Position numbers and translations under genes: made by a program
Notes under the pieces: generated by a model
Told to the model about the DNA's origin: nothing
The model's database searches: none
Seen by the model: only the letters and a program-made list of their open reading frames with translations
From: a virus
Virus record (IMG/VR): IMGVR_UViG_3300037320_000081
Location: 1-35,812 of that record
Reading direction: 5' to 3' (one strand)
Length of the DNA: 35,812 bases
Shown here: piece after piece, positions 6,791-14,849 of the stretch
Layout of the letters: every line of letters begins with the position of its first letter
How positions within the stretch are numbered: the stretch's first letter is position 1

Positions 6791-8331
6791 GCAAGTCTAG
6801 GAATGTAAGGCAGGCACAACGGATTATAAATATGCAAGCCCCCTCAGCTAGTGCCAAGGGTCAAAACGTATTCAAAACCTTATCTGATCTAAAAACTAAG
6901 GTAGCCAGATCGATTAAAAATGCCGTTGCTGTTATCCTAAAGAATCAGGCAAATGACTATTATTTTTTTGGTGAACTTGATAATTTGCCAAATGCGATCA
7001 TTGCAACGGTAGACAATTCAGGAACCGCTACGGCTTGCGTAAATAGGTTGCAGCAGTTTATAAAAGCAGATGGTTTTATCCTGGATGGGATGGATGAAAT
7101 TAAAGCTAACAAGTACCAAAGTTTAGCCGGGTTAGTAGACGACTTGAGTACAAACGTATCTTATTTTCAGGGTTTGGCACTTCGCTTGGTTTTTAACAAT
7201 CTTGGTCAGGTTGCAAAAGTTTATTGTATTCCTATTTCTACTTTGAGAAGGAAAAATAACGGCTTTGAATATAACCCGCTCATGGGCGAAGTTGGAAAGT
7301 TGGAAAGAGATACTAGATTTTACCCTGAATACGATCCTGAAAGAACACCTATAGAACGCGCTCAAATCATAGCCGACCAAATCGAATTGCATAAAGAGCA
7401 GTTGGGCGAGATCCTATATGTATTCAAGAAAGGTTTAGGCAGGTATTACGATAAATATCCTGTACCTCCTTTTTATTCTTCGATTGAAGATATAGTGAGT
7501 GATGGCAAGATTAGCCGCTTAGACCTTAGAAATATAGCGCAAGGATTTAGGACTCCTGTTGTCATTTCTACAGGTCCGATCGACGACCAAAACAAAGACG
7601 AAGACGACAAGACAGCTCAAGACTATTTTGACGAGGCACTAGAAAGTTTCACCGGGGAAGATGCAAGCCCGATTTTGCACCTAAAGGGCAGCACTGAAGA
7701 ATTTAAACCTACGGTGACAACAATAAACGTAGCTGAAATACTAGACCAAACAGACCGCGCAAGCGATAGAATAGCCAAACGCGTAGCTAGGATTATGAGT
7801 GTACCAGCTATTTTAGTCGGTTTAGGCGAAGGCGGAAAACTTGGAGATACCAATGAGATAAAAAACCAGATGGCTTTATTTTCTTTGTCAGTATTCGGTA
7901 TGCAGGACATGATTAAGCAGGCATTTGATATACTCAAACCAATACTGGCTTTGGAAGGTTTACCTCCTAATGCTGATTTTACACTAAGCACGCTCAAGCC
8001 TTTTGATTTTATACCAGATTTGGTTATCGCAGGTTTGACTATCGAAGAGCAAAAGGAACTGTTTGAGATTGACCTTGAAAGTAGTGTTCCTGTAACTTTG
8101 CCCGGTGCGGTGCCTGAACTAGCAGCACAAGAGCAAAACAATGCCTTTGCAAATTTGACAGGGCGGCAACTTCAAAACATTCAGCGAATAGTTCGAAAGT
8201 TCAACAAAGATGAATTGACCTACGATCAAGCCGAACTTATGTTGATGCAGGGGTTCAACATGAAAGACATTGACGCAGCGATTTGGTTAGTTACAAAAGA
8301 CGAAGAGGAGGAGGACAATTATGCCGGATAG
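6787..8331 (+). CDS. Portal protein
   Basis: This 514-residue protein would form the dodecameric ring at the head vertex through which DNA is packaged. Size and sequence features fit: an N-terminal part with YYFFGELDNLPNAII and NRLQQFIKADG; a central region with conserved aromatic and charged blocks; the portal-like stretch DRASDRIAKRVARIMSVPAI followed by LVGLGEGGKLGDTNEIKNQ; and an acidic C-terminus (KDEEEEDN). It overlaps the small gene upstream (ATGA) and the connector gene downstream (11 bases). It is odd that it lies after the capsid and probable tail tube genes and nearly half a genome away from the terminase, where portals normally follow. Confidence 0.85.
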   Translation: MSKSRNVRQAQRIINMQAPSASAKGQNVFKTLSDLKTKVARSIKNAVAVILKNQANDYYFFGELDNLPNAIIATVDNSGTATACVNRLQQFIKADGFILDGMDEIKANKYQSLAGLVDDLSTNVSYFQGLALRLVFNNLGQVAKVYCIPISTLRRKNNGFEYNPLMGEVGKLERDTRFYPEYDPERTPIERAQIIADQIELHKEQLGEILYVFKKGLGRYYDKYPVPPFYSSIEDIVSDGKISRLDLRNIAQGFRTPVVISTGPIDDQNKDEDDKTAQDYFDEALESFTGEDASPILHLKGSTEEFKPTVTTINVAEILDQTDRASDRIAKRVARIMSVPAILVGLGEGGKLGDTNEIKNQMALFSLSVFGMQDMIKQAFDILKPILALEGLPPNADFTLSTLKPFDFIPDLVIAGLTIEEQKELFEIDLESSVPVTLPGAVPELAAQEQNNAFANLTGRQLQNIQRIVRKFNKDELTYDQAELMLMQGFNMKDIDAAIWLVTKDEEEEDNYAG

Positions 8332-8872
8332 ATTATTAATATGCAAAGAAGATTTTACGGGGGCTAACCTTGTCAAGTTTTCGCAAAACATTAGTGAAGA
8401 TCAACTAAGCTTATATATACAGGCAGCTCAGGAATACGACTTGGAACCTCGACTGGGCGAATATCTTTACGCTGATATTTTAGGTGCTGATTTGGCATTT
8501 CCTTTGCGTTCGGAGCTTCTTTCTTTTATTGATAAAAAAGTTAAGAGGTATTTAGTTTTGATTTCATACCGCAGGTTCATAAGTGCGCACGGACTTAACA
8601 TTACGCAGTTTGGCTTGACTAAAACAGCAGATCCACAGGGAACATTTAACCAAGCTGAGTCACAGGAACGGGCAATAATTACCCGACAAATTGACGCGGA
8701 CGCAAATGTGGCCCTCTTAAAAATGACCTCCACGGATTTTGTTTTTGATGGAATCAGCTATGTCAAAGAATTAAAGGCAGGTCACGTAAGCACTTCAATA
8801 CGCGCACCAAAGCGAAGGAATAAAGACTTTGGTTTTCCTAGTAGTATTTACGAAAATCTAATAGATAAATAA
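8321..8872 (+). CDS. Head-tail connector / head completion protein
   Basis: The 183-residue product starts within the portal coding sequence (11-base overlap) and ends two bases before the next gene. The N-terminal half (LLICKEDFTGANLVKFSQNI, YIQAAQEYDLEPRLGEYLYA) is helical and matches a family of small proteins that follow the portal in Bacteroidota phages and act like gp6-type adaptors. The position next to the portal supports this. The C-terminal tail is basic (IRAPKRRNKDFG). The exact place in the connector is not decided by sequence. Confidence 0.65.
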   Translation: MPDRLLICKEDFTGANLVKFSQNISEDQLSLYIQAAQEYDLEPRLGEYLYADILGADLAFPLRSELLSFIDKKVKRYLVLISYRRFISAHGLNITQFGLTKTADPQGTFNQAESQERAIITRQIDADANVALLKMTSTDFVFDGISYVKELKAGHVSTSIRAPKRRNKDFGFPSSIYENLIDK

Positions 8873-8874
8873 TA

Positions 8875-9927
8875 ATGGCACTAACTAAAGCACAACTCGA
8901 AGCGCTAAAAAATTCACTGCTAGCAAGTCAGCAGCCGATTATTGCATCTACGCATCGTGAATTAATTCAGAACATTATTGATGAAATGTACGATGCCCAA
9001 AGTAGGGGCAATCTACTTGCAGGTGTTCAAATTGATGGTACAACTACAACGGGCGACACGCTTGTTTTGATTAGATCGGGTCAGGCTTACTTAGTTCCGA
9101 CTAGCTTATTTACTGAGGTTGCGGGTGATTTTGTTACCCGTAATACAACTCAAACCATTACGGGCGCAAAAACATTTGAAAACGAATTAGTGAGAATTGA
9201 GGGGATCAATCCTGAAATCAGATTACGAGCGAGCAGCAACAAGAGTGCGGTAAAATTCAGGACGCTTACTAATCAGGATAACGGAGAAATCTCTTATGAT
9301 GATTCTGAAAAAAATCTAAAGATTGAGACTAGAGGAGATAACGCAGATATAGTAATCGCTCCTAACGGGACAGGGAAAGTGAATCTTCCTAACATTCCTG
9401 ACGGTACGGGTGAGTCTTTGATGCGAGATACTGACGGCAATATTGTTAAGGGTGTGGGTGGGGGTGGAGGATTCAAGGCAAAAGGTGTAAGAACCCAAAC
9501 GGGTTTTTTTGATCCTAATATTTCAGGAACTACTCCAGTAAGTATATTTCAAACTCCTTTCCCTTGGATAGCCTCATACTTTTCTGTTGGCACAGTTATA
9601 GAAATTGATTTGGACGGAACGTTAAGTAGGAATTCAGGTTCATTTTTCTTTAATCTAAGAATCGGTACAGATAATTATTCAGATATAGAAATACCTTCTG
9701 AATTTGCTGCTGGCCAATTATTTAGATTGCAATACAAAATAACTCTCAGCGTTTCTAACGAAATTAAAATAGCTGCTAACATATTTATTGGCTCTATTGA
9801 TGCAAGTTTTGAAACAGCAACCAAAAATATGAATGGTTCATTTGATATAGATATTAGAGGCAGGTTCGCTCAGTCAAATGCAAACCATAGCGTAAAATCA
9901 AATTTAATCACAGTTAAAGTTTACTAA
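8875..9927 (+). CDS. Tail fibre or fibre-like virion protein
   Basis: The 350-residue protein has a helical N-terminal segment (LTKAQLEALKNSLLASQQPI) that may anchor it to the particle. It continues with a fibre-type repeat region containing TQTITGAKTF, a motif widespread in phage tail fibres, and VIAPNGTGKVNLPNIPDGTG. After a VGGGGG hinge at about residue 197, a beta-rich C-terminal domain (FFFNLRIGTDNYSDIEIPSE, SFDIDIRGRF) may contact the host surface. It opens a run of four abutting genes leading to the lysis cassette. The exact receptor and attachment point are unknown. Confidence 0.65.
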   Translation: MALTKAQLEALKNSLLASQQPIIASTHRELIQNIIDEMYDAQSRGNLLAGVQIDGTTTTGDTLVLIRSGQAYLVPTSLFTEVAGDFVTRNTTQTITGAKTFENELVRIEGINPEIRLRASSNKSAVKFRTLTNQDNGEISYDDSEKNLKIETRGDNADIVIAPNGTGKVNLPNIPDGTGESLMRDTDGNIVKGVGGGGGFKAKGVRTQTGFFDPNISGTTPVSIFQTPFPWIASYFSVGTVIEIDLDGTLSRNSGSFFFNLRIGTDNYSDIEIPSEFAAGQLFRLQYKITLSVSNEIKIAANIFIGSIDASFETATKNMNGSFDIDIRGRFAQSNANHSVKSNLITVKVY

Positions 9928-10299
9928 ATGCAAACAAACGACATAGGAATAGTTAACATTCAACTGAGGCGAGGGAACAATAAGGCTATAACCCTTTCGT
10001 TTTTTGATGTTGCAGCGAACAACAGCCAAACGCCAAAGGATATAAGAGTCTACAACGCAATTAGAATGGACATAAAAAAGACGACTGACATTAATAGTCC
10101 TGTTATCGAATCCTTTGCAATCGGTACTGGGCTTGCAATTATAGGAGAAGATTTCAACATTCTGGAAATTACATTTGCACGTGAATTTATCGAGGTAAAC
10201 GACATTCAATACGTCTATGACATTCTTTTCAGAGAAGATCAGGACTTCGCAAACTTGATTGGTGGGGTAATAAATATTAACAATACAGTTACGATATGA
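9928..10299 (+). CDS. Baseplate/fibre-associated protein, N-terminal BppU-like pattern (tentative)
   Basis: The 123-residue product starts directly after the fibre stop codon. It begins with a beta-rich stretch (IGIVNIQLRRGNNKAITLSF) and continues with YNAIRMDIKKT, then strands ending FREDQDFANLIGGVINI. This resembles the small beta-sandwich that opens BppU-like upper baseplate proteins, which hold fibres. The resemblance is at the level of strand pattern, not identity. It overlaps the next fibre gene by four bases, so the two are probably made together. Confidence 0.4.
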   Translation: MQTNDIGIVNIQLRRGNNKAITLSFFDVAANNSQTPKDIRVYNAIRMDIKKTTDINSPVIESFAIGTGLAIIGEDFNILEITFAREFIEVNDIQYVYDILFREDQDFANLIGGVININNTVTI

Positions 10300-11330
10300 G
10301 CGTTATAGTAATTAAGTCGGAAACTAACGAATACAAAGTACTTGTCAAAGCAGGTGACGAGGAACTAGCAAGGCAAGAAGCTGTTAAGGCTGCAATCAGT
10401 GCGGAAGAGGCTAGACTTTCATCTATTGCAGCAAGTGACTCTGAGCAGGTAGCAACCGAAAAAGCAGCGCAAACTTTGGAGGATGCAGCGTCTGCACTTG
10501 CTTCAAAAGTAGATGCTGAAAGTGCGGCTACTGCTTCGGATGTTTCCGCTACCGATTCACAGAACGCAAAGGAATTAAGCGTGGCGGCAAAAGTAATTGC
10601 CATTGAAGAGGCTGGAAAATCATTCGTATCGGCTGGTGAATCGGCTGGAAGTGCTGCGGCTGCGGCTGCTTCAAGTGCTCTGATTACTAACAAAGCAGAG
10701 GTTAATATCACTACGGCAGGTAATATTTTACGGGCTGATGGAACGCTTTTTAAAAGTATTTCGGAGGTTGAGTTTTTGAGGAATAGCGCTGCGTTTGCTA
10801 AATCCTTTCCAGCGATGTTTATGGGTTTTTCTTTCCTCGAAAATTGGGGAAAAACAAATGAGAACCAATCGTATAGAGGAGACACATATACGATAATTGA
10901 CGGGTTTAAGACTATGCCTGTTTCAGTTTTGGAAGGACATATAAATGGCAGAGTTACATTTAGGGTAGCGGCTTCCGACAATTCAACTTTTGTTCAAGTA
11001 TCATTTATGGCAGATGCGAATAATTATTTTCAAATCGAATTTAACAGGAGATTTGTGACAATAAGTCAGAAACTAAACGGAGTTTTAACTACGCTATTAC
11101 AGAAAGACCTTACAAGCACATTTGGCCTTTTGCGTAATGATTTAAGGACTTTTGAATTTGATATTACAAGAGATAACTCCTCTAATAATATTTATAGGAT
11201 AAATATTGTGGTTAAAGGCCAATTTATTACGTTCGAAACTAGCTCAGAGGTTTTTCAATTTGCTTCATTAAATAAGTTTGGAATACGATCAATCAGTTCA
11301 GGGAATGTCGATTTTATAACCTTCACATGA
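10296..11330 (+). CDS. Tail fibre with alanine-rich stalk and beta-sandwich tip
   Basis: The 344-residue protein starts with ATGA overlap. Residues about 20-140 are an Ala/Glu/Ser-rich heptad-like helix (EELARQEAVKAAISAEEARL, AGSAAAAAASSA), as in trimeric fibre stalks. The C-terminal 180 residues (WGKTNENQSYRGD, YFQIEFNRRFVTISQKLNGV, YRINIVVKGQFITFETSS) are strand-rich and look like a concanavalin/laminin-G type jelly roll that could bind a glycan. With the preceding two genes it probably forms the host-recognition apparatus. The glycan-binding idea is an inference from predicted fold only. Confidence 0.6.
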   Translation: MSVIVIKSETNEYKVLVKAGDEELARQEAVKAAISAEEARLSSIAASDSEQVATEKAAQTLEDAASALASKVDAESAATASDVSATDSQNAKELSVAAKVIAIEEAGKSFVSAGESAGSAAAAAASSALITNKAEVNITTAGNILRADGTLFKSISEVEFLRNSAAFAKSFPAMFMGFSFLENWGKTNENQSYRGDTYTIIDGFKTMPVSVLEGHINGRVTFRVAASDNSTFVQVSFMADANNYFQIEFNRRFVTISQKLNGVLTTLLQKDLTSTFGLLRNDLRTFEFDITRDNSSNNIYRINIVVKGQFITFETSSEVFQFASLNKFGIRSISSGNVDFITFT

Positions 11331-11707
11331 TACAACTACCAAAATACTTCAATCCAGAAACCAATACTTTCGAGCCTGATTTTTCAGGAATCAACCTTGA
11401 AAATTGGCAGGTAAAAGGCTATGCAATGAACGAGGATAATGAAAGCTATACAGTAGATTTGAAATGGATTTCAGCGGTTCCGTTCTCAATAACACCAGCG
11501 CAAGGTAGAATGATGCTATTACAAATGGGATTATTGTCAACCGTAAAAGCCTCTATTGAATATTCAAACAATGAATCACTACTAATCTTCTGGGAGTATG
11601 CCCTTAGTTGGGATCGGGATAACATTCACATCGCAGCAATGGCAGGTATGCTCGAAATGACCGAGCAACAAACAGATCAATTTTTCATTGAGGCAAAAAA
11701 GATATAA
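11327..11707 (+). CDS. Tail-fibre accessory or assembly protein
   Basis: The 126-residue protein overlaps the fibre gene by four bases. The C-terminal part has SITPAQGRMMLLQMGLL, then LLIFWEYALSWDRDN and IAAMAGMLEMTEQQTDQFFI. This layout (a helix beginning with PxQ, then a W-E-Y-A segment, then a helix ending in DxFF) is common to small proteins encoded next to phage tail fibres and thought to help their assembly or to form their last module. No enzyme motif is visible. Confidence 0.55.
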   Translation: MIQLPKYFNPETNTFEPDFSGINLENWQVKGYAMNEDNESYTVDLKWISAVPFSITPAQGRMMLLQMGLLSTVKASIEYSNNESLLIFWEYALSWDRDNIHIAAMAGMLEMTEQQTDQFFIEAKKI

Positions 11708-12193
11708 ATGCAATTTGATAAATTGATTGATCCAATCGACTACACAGAAGAAAATTTTATCGGGGCTAAGGTTCTTCTAATAACTAGCATGTCTTTTCTA
11801 GGTATAAGTTACGGTCTTATTTTGCTGCTATGGTTTTTCATGGTCTTTGATACGCTACTTGGGCTAATCGCTTCAGTCGTAATAAGTGGATGGAACTCAA
11901 TCACAAAAACCAGATTTTGGGCGGGCATACTTACTAAGATTTCTATCCTTTTCATTCCGCTAAGCCTTGCAATTACAGGAGCGTTGGCAGGATTCAATTT
12001 GAACATTTTTGTTTTTAGTTCGATTTATATTCTAATTGCAAATGATGCGATCAGCTGTTTCACTAATTTGCTTTCGATTAAGACCAAGAAACGCTACATT
12101 AACAGGGATTTAGTCGAGATACTTATCAATGCCCTACGCACGAGCATCTACAAATTTGCTGAAGGGATCATTACAAAAATCAAAAAAGAATGA
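11708..12193 (+). CDS. Holin
   Basis: The 161-residue product has about three to four hydrophobic segments: roughly 22-45 (LLITSMSFLGISYGLILLLW), a short one at 46-60 (FMVFDTLLGLIASV), 80-100 (ISILFIPLSLAITGALAG) and 100-117 (FNLNIFVFSSIYILIAN). D-T-L-L-G-L, a downstream polar patch (WNSITKTRFWAGILTK) and a basic C-terminus match the phage holin family with a D-xx-x-G core (holin 4 type). Four-base overlap with the phosphoesterase and proximity to an amidase support a role in forming the lysis hole in the inner membrane. Confidence 0.75.
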   Translation: MQFDKLIDPIDYTEENFIGAKVLLITSMSFLGISYGLILLLWFFMVFDTLLGLIASVVISGWNSITKTRFWAGILTKISILFIPLSLAITGALAGFNLNIFVFSSIYILIANDAISCFTNLLSIKTKKRYINRDLVEILINALRTSIYKFAEGIITKIKKE

Positions 12194-13062
12194 TAGTTAC
12201 AAAAATAACTAAGAATATTCACAGAATTGATTTGGGTGCACCTGGAAAACTTGCTATAATCTCAGACCTCCACTGGGATAATCCGAAATGCGATCGGGAA
12301 AAATTGAAATCGCACTTAGATTATTGCCTAAAAAATAAGATACCCGTTTTTGTAAACGGCGACTTCTTTTGCCTGATGCAGGGAAAGGGAGATCGCAGGG
12401 GCAATAAATCAGACATTCGAGCCGAACACAACAATGCCAAGTACTTGGATTCTGTCGTCGAAACGGCGGTAGAATGGTTTGCTCCTTATGCCTCAATCCT
12501 AACTGTAATCGGTTACGGGAATCATGAAACTGCAATTATCAAACACCAGGAAACCGACCTATTGCAGCGATTTGTAGACCTGCTTAATTACAAATGCAAA
12601 TCAAATGTTTTTGCGGGTGGGTATGGTGGGTGGCTGATCTTGGATAAGAAGCACAAGGAGACAAGTGACAAGATACTGACTCGAATACTTAAATATTTTC
12701 ACGGTTCGGGCGGTGGAGGCGTGGTAACTAGAGGCGAAATAAACCTCACAAGGGCTTTGGAGATACATGAAGGATTCGACATCTATTGTCTTGCGCACAT
12801 TCACGAAAATAAAGCTACTGACATAGTTAGGGAAGCGGTTAGATTCAATAACGGAAGCCATAATTTTGAGCAGATACACAGAAATGTTCATCTTATGATT
12901 ACAGGTACGTATAAGGAAGAGTTTGGCGATGGTTCAAGTGGTTGGCACATTGAGCGTAACGCACCTGTTAAGTATATTGGAGGCAGAATCTTGACCCTTA
13001 CAAGTCACTCGAAAAATAATGAGTATGAAGTTTTAGTTGACTCTATAAAATTTCCGCTATGA
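12190..13062 (+). CDS. Calcineurin-like metallophosphoesterase
   Basis: All motifs of the two-metal phosphoesterase fold are present in order in the 290-residue protein: SDLHWD at about 22-27, NGDFF at about 55-59, GYGNHE at about 113-118, FHGSGGG near 174-180, and AHIHE near 203-207. It probably hydrolyses a phosphodiester or phosphomonoester. The substrate cannot be read from sequence. Its position is unusual, coupled by four-base overlaps to the holin before and the amidase after, so it is expressed with lysis functions. DNA-directed, nucleotide-directed and cell-wall phosphate roles are all possible. There is no signal peptide, so it acts in the cytoplasm unless released by the holin. Confidence 0.85.
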   Translation: MIVTKITKNIHRIDLGAPGKLAIISDLHWDNPKCDREKLKSHLDYCLKNKIPVFVNGDFFCLMQGKGDRRGNKSDIRAEHNNAKYLDSVVETAVEWFAPYASILTVIGYGNHETAIIKHQETDLLQRFVDLLNYKCKSNVFAGGYGGWLILDKKHKETSDKILTRILKYFHGSGGGGVVTRGEINLTRALEIHEGFDIYCLAHIHENKATDIVREAVRFNNGSHNFEQIHRNVHLMITGTYKEEFGDGSSGWHIERNAPVKYIGGRILTLTSHSKNNEYEVLVDSIKFPL

Positions 13063-13466
13063 AAAGACAAATAGATCATGTTGTAATTCATTGCACGGCA
13101 ACACCGCAAAGAACTACCGTCGAAAGTATAATAAATCATTGGAAAAATACGCTGAATTGGAAGAATGTTGGCTATCATTTTTTGATTGAACAAAGCGGTA
13201 AGATTCATACTCTCGCGTCTTTTGATCAGGTTACAAACGGTGTAAAAGGTTATAATTCAAAGTCTATTCACATTAGTTACATTGGGGGTGCGAAGGTAGA
13301 TGACAGGACTGAAGCACAAAAGAAATCTATAATTGTATGTATTGAACGGGCTTTTATTTATGCTGGAAAAAAAGTAAAGATTCAAGGTCACAGGGATTTC
13401 CCGAATGTTAAAAAACAATGTCCTAGATTTGATGCACAGATTGAGTATAAAGAACTGAGCGCATGA
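13059..13466 (+). CDS. N-acetylmuramoyl-L-alanine amidase (endolysin)
   Basis: The 135-residue protein is a single Amidase_2 (T7 lysozyme-like) domain. Expected zinc ligands are visible: His11 in VVIHCTATP, His111 in GHRDFP and Cys121 in KQCPRFD. GYHFLI at 38-43 is the conserved strand after the first ligand region. The enzyme cuts the bond between N-acetylmuramic acid and L-alanine in peptidoglycan. It has no signal sequence and no cell-wall-binding domain, so export depends on the holin encoded two genes upstream. It overlaps the phosphoesterase and the spanin-like gene by four bases on each side. Confidence 0.93.
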   Translation: MKRQIDHVVIHCTATPQRTTVESIINHWKNTLNWKNVGYHFLIEQSGKIHTLASFDQVTNGVKGYNSKSIHISYIGGAKVDDRTEAQKKSIIVCIERAFIYAGKKVKIQGHRDFPNVKKQCPRFDAQIEYKELSA

Positions 13467-13951
13467 AATACCTCCTACTATTCCTAATCCTATGCAGCTC
13501 TTGCAAGTCCGTTAAAAAGGACATAAGCAAGTCAAGCGAAAGCGAATCGGAAAAAAATACTGAGCAAGTTACCGAAACGGTAAAAGAAAAGGCGGCGGTA
13601 AAATCTGTATCTGAGCTAAAAAAATCTTCGGAGTCCCTGGAGATTGTAGGACTGAAAATTTACCCCAAAGGCGTTTTCGTTATTGACTTATCCGGCACTT
13701 TCACGGGGGAGGCTGATTCAGTTGTACAGGTCAAAAATAAGGCTGTTAGCGAGTTTTACAACGAAAGTAATGTAATTACACAGGTTAAGGAGTTGGAGGC
13801 TAAGAAGGACACTAAAAATGATTCTGAAAGGATTACAAGTAAAGAAGCCTTTGAGAAAAAGGTTGATCGAAAGCCTAATACTGTTTTGGGTATTTTTTTA
13901 GTTGTCATCGCTTTGGGGGTTGGATGGTTTTTTTATTGGAAAAATAAATAG
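13463..13951 (+). CDS. Probable unimolecular spanin (lipoprotein with C-terminal membrane anchor)
   Basis: The 162-residue product begins with a lipoprotein signal: KYLLLFLILCSSC with the likely lipidated Cys14. A Ser/Glu/Lys-rich linker and long helical stretch follow (KSSESESEKNTEQVTETV; EFYNESNVITQVKELEAKKD). It ends with a single transmembrane segment (VLGIFLVVIALGVGWFFYW) and a basic tail. Outer membrane lipid anchor at one end and inner membrane span at the other is the layout of u-spanins such as T1 gp11, which fuse inner and outer membranes after peptidoglycan is cut. The position directly after the amidase fits. Alternative: an inner-membrane Rz-like protein whose signal is not processed. 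Confidence 0.7.
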   Translation: MKYLLLFLILCSSCKSVKKDISKSSESESEKNTEQVTETVKEKAAVKSVSELKKSSESLEIVGLKIYPKGVFVIDLSGTFTGEADSVVQVKNKAVSEFYNESNVITQVKELEAKKDTKNDSERITSKEAFEKKVDRKPNTVLGIFLVVIALGVGWFFYWKNK

Positions 13952-14030
13952 TCTTTTGTTTTGCATTATTAAATAAAATAGTTAATTTTATGGTATAGCA
14001 ATTCAGCTAAAACAAACCAAAGCGATTATG
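13939..14030 (+). promoter_or_regulatory. Promoter plus conserved leader, copy 1
   Basis: TTG at 13961-13963 and TAATTTTA at 13983-13990, 19 bases apart, match the Bacteroidota -33/-7 pattern. The spacer carries the shared sequence ATTAAATAAAATAGTTAAT. A leader follows containing AATTCAGCT, AACAAA and AAAGCGAT just before the ATG at 14028. The block 13949-14030 is matched at 14581-14662 with about 89% identity and no gaps by eye, and shared sequence extends back to about 13939. Confidence 0.75.
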
Positions 14031-14483
14031 ATAAAAGGACAGAAATTAACCGTAAAAGAAAGTGCTAAATACACAGGTCAGTATATGAATTGGACAGAAA
14101 CATTTACCGGATTAAAAACTATCGGTAAGGGCGGAGAATGGGTTTGTCACTTGAGTCAAGAAATAATAAGGGAATTTAGATGTAAAAAAATATGCGTAAC
14201 ACCAAATAATCATTCAGAAACTTATTTTGAAAGTAATTCATCGAAAAAAGAGGTTGTTTCTGAATGGCACAAAATTAAATTTATTTATTCCATTTTTCTT
14301 CCAGAGGGTACAGTAGTAGAGACTTATTCAGATGATGAGTATAGATTTGATTTAGACGAAAATTTTGACATTTTCTATTCTGGCAAAATATTAAGGAGAC
14401 CTGCTGGAAAAAAATTAGGACTTGGAAATAAGCAGGTTTATTTTGACCTGACATTTAGCGACTCAAAAAAAATAGTCTTATGA
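14028..14483 (+). CDS. Unknown protein, 151 residues
   Basis: The start is the ATG preceded by the conserved leader and AAAGCGATT. The product begins MIKGQKLTVKESAKYTGQYM and is a mixed beta protein with patches FIYSIFLPEGTVVETYSDDE and FDLDENFDIFYSGKILRRPA. There is no signal peptide or membrane segment. I do not recognise a family. It is the first gene behind its own promoter after the lysis cassette and is coupled (ATGA) to a small membrane peptide. Together they look like an accessory cassette rather than a virion module. Confidence 0.7.
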   Translation: MIKGQKLTVKESAKYTGQYMNWTETFTGLKTIGKGGEWVCHLSQEIIREFRCKKICVTPNNHSETYFESNSSKKEVVSEWHKIKFIYSIFLPEGTVVETYSDDEYRFDLDENFDIFYSGKILRRPAGKKLGLGNKQVYFDLTFSDSKKIVL

Positions 14484-14608
14484 AAATTGATAATTGTTAC
14501 AAAGACAACTTTGGAAGGGATTTATTAATGTTTATTTTAATAGTCTTGGTTTGCACAGCGATAATTTTAGTAAAAATAAATAGTCTTTTGTATTGCATTA
14601 TTAAATAA
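14480..14608 (+). CDS. Small single-span membrane peptide, 42 residues
   Basis: The ATG overlaps the previous stop (ATGA). Residues about 16-32 are hydrophobic (LMFILIVLVCTAIILV), flanked by a polar N-terminus with MKIDNCYKDNFGRD and ending SLLYCIIK. The last codons run into the second copy of the promoter-leader repeat, so its 3' end overlaps the -33 region of the next promoter. This may be a consequence of the duplication rather than selection. Function unknown. Confidence 0.45.
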   Translation: MKIDNCYKDNFGRDLLMFILIVLVCTAIILVKINSLLYCIIK

Positions 14609-14662
14609 ATTGTTTACTTTTATGGTATAGTAATTCAGCTATAACAAACGAAAGCGATCATG
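14581..14662 (+). promoter_or_regulatory. Promoter plus conserved leader, copy 2
   Basis: TTG at 14593-14595 and TACTTTTA at 14615-14622 are 19 bases apart, with the same spacer type as copy 1. The leader TATGGTATAGTAATTCAGCT and the start-proximal AAAGCGATC before ATG 14660 repeat copy 1 with about nine differences in 82 bases. It drives the pair of small genes at 14660 and 14850. Confidence 0.75.
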
Positions 14663-14842
14663 ACACTCACTCAAACAATCAAATCAAACCCTTACTTAAA
14701 AGTTAGAAACTGCTCGGATAAAAATGATTGCCTTTATGGAATAGAAGAATGTAAGAGGATTGAGATAAAGTATGGTCAAAGCAAAATCTTAGATAAAATC
14801 TGGATTGCATTAATCAATAAAAAAAATAAACTCAATAACTAG
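14660..14842 (+). CDS. Small unknown protein, 60 residues
   Basis: It starts at the ATG of promoter-leader copy 2 and ends seven bases before the next gene. The product begins MTLTQTIKSNPYLKVRNCSD and is basic toward the C-terminus (KNKLNN). It has three cysteines in the first half but no clear metal-binding spacing. No family recognised. The dedicated promoter and leader support it as a real gene, probably expressed early. Confidence 0.6.
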   Translation: MTLTQTIKSNPYLKVRNCSDKNDCLYGIEECKRIEIKYGQSKILDKIWIALINKKNKLNN

Positions 14843-14849
14843 TCTCCTT

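Noticed and set aside
10289-10981. Minus-strand frame of 230 codons in the fibre gene
   Set aside because: Shadow of the alanine-rich stalk coding sequence; low-complexity Ala/Ser product without motif.
13949-14662. Two similar 82-base units as a CRISPR or phage repeat array
   Set aside because: Only two copies, 632 bases apart, each with promoter elements and a start codon; no spacer-repeat periodicity.
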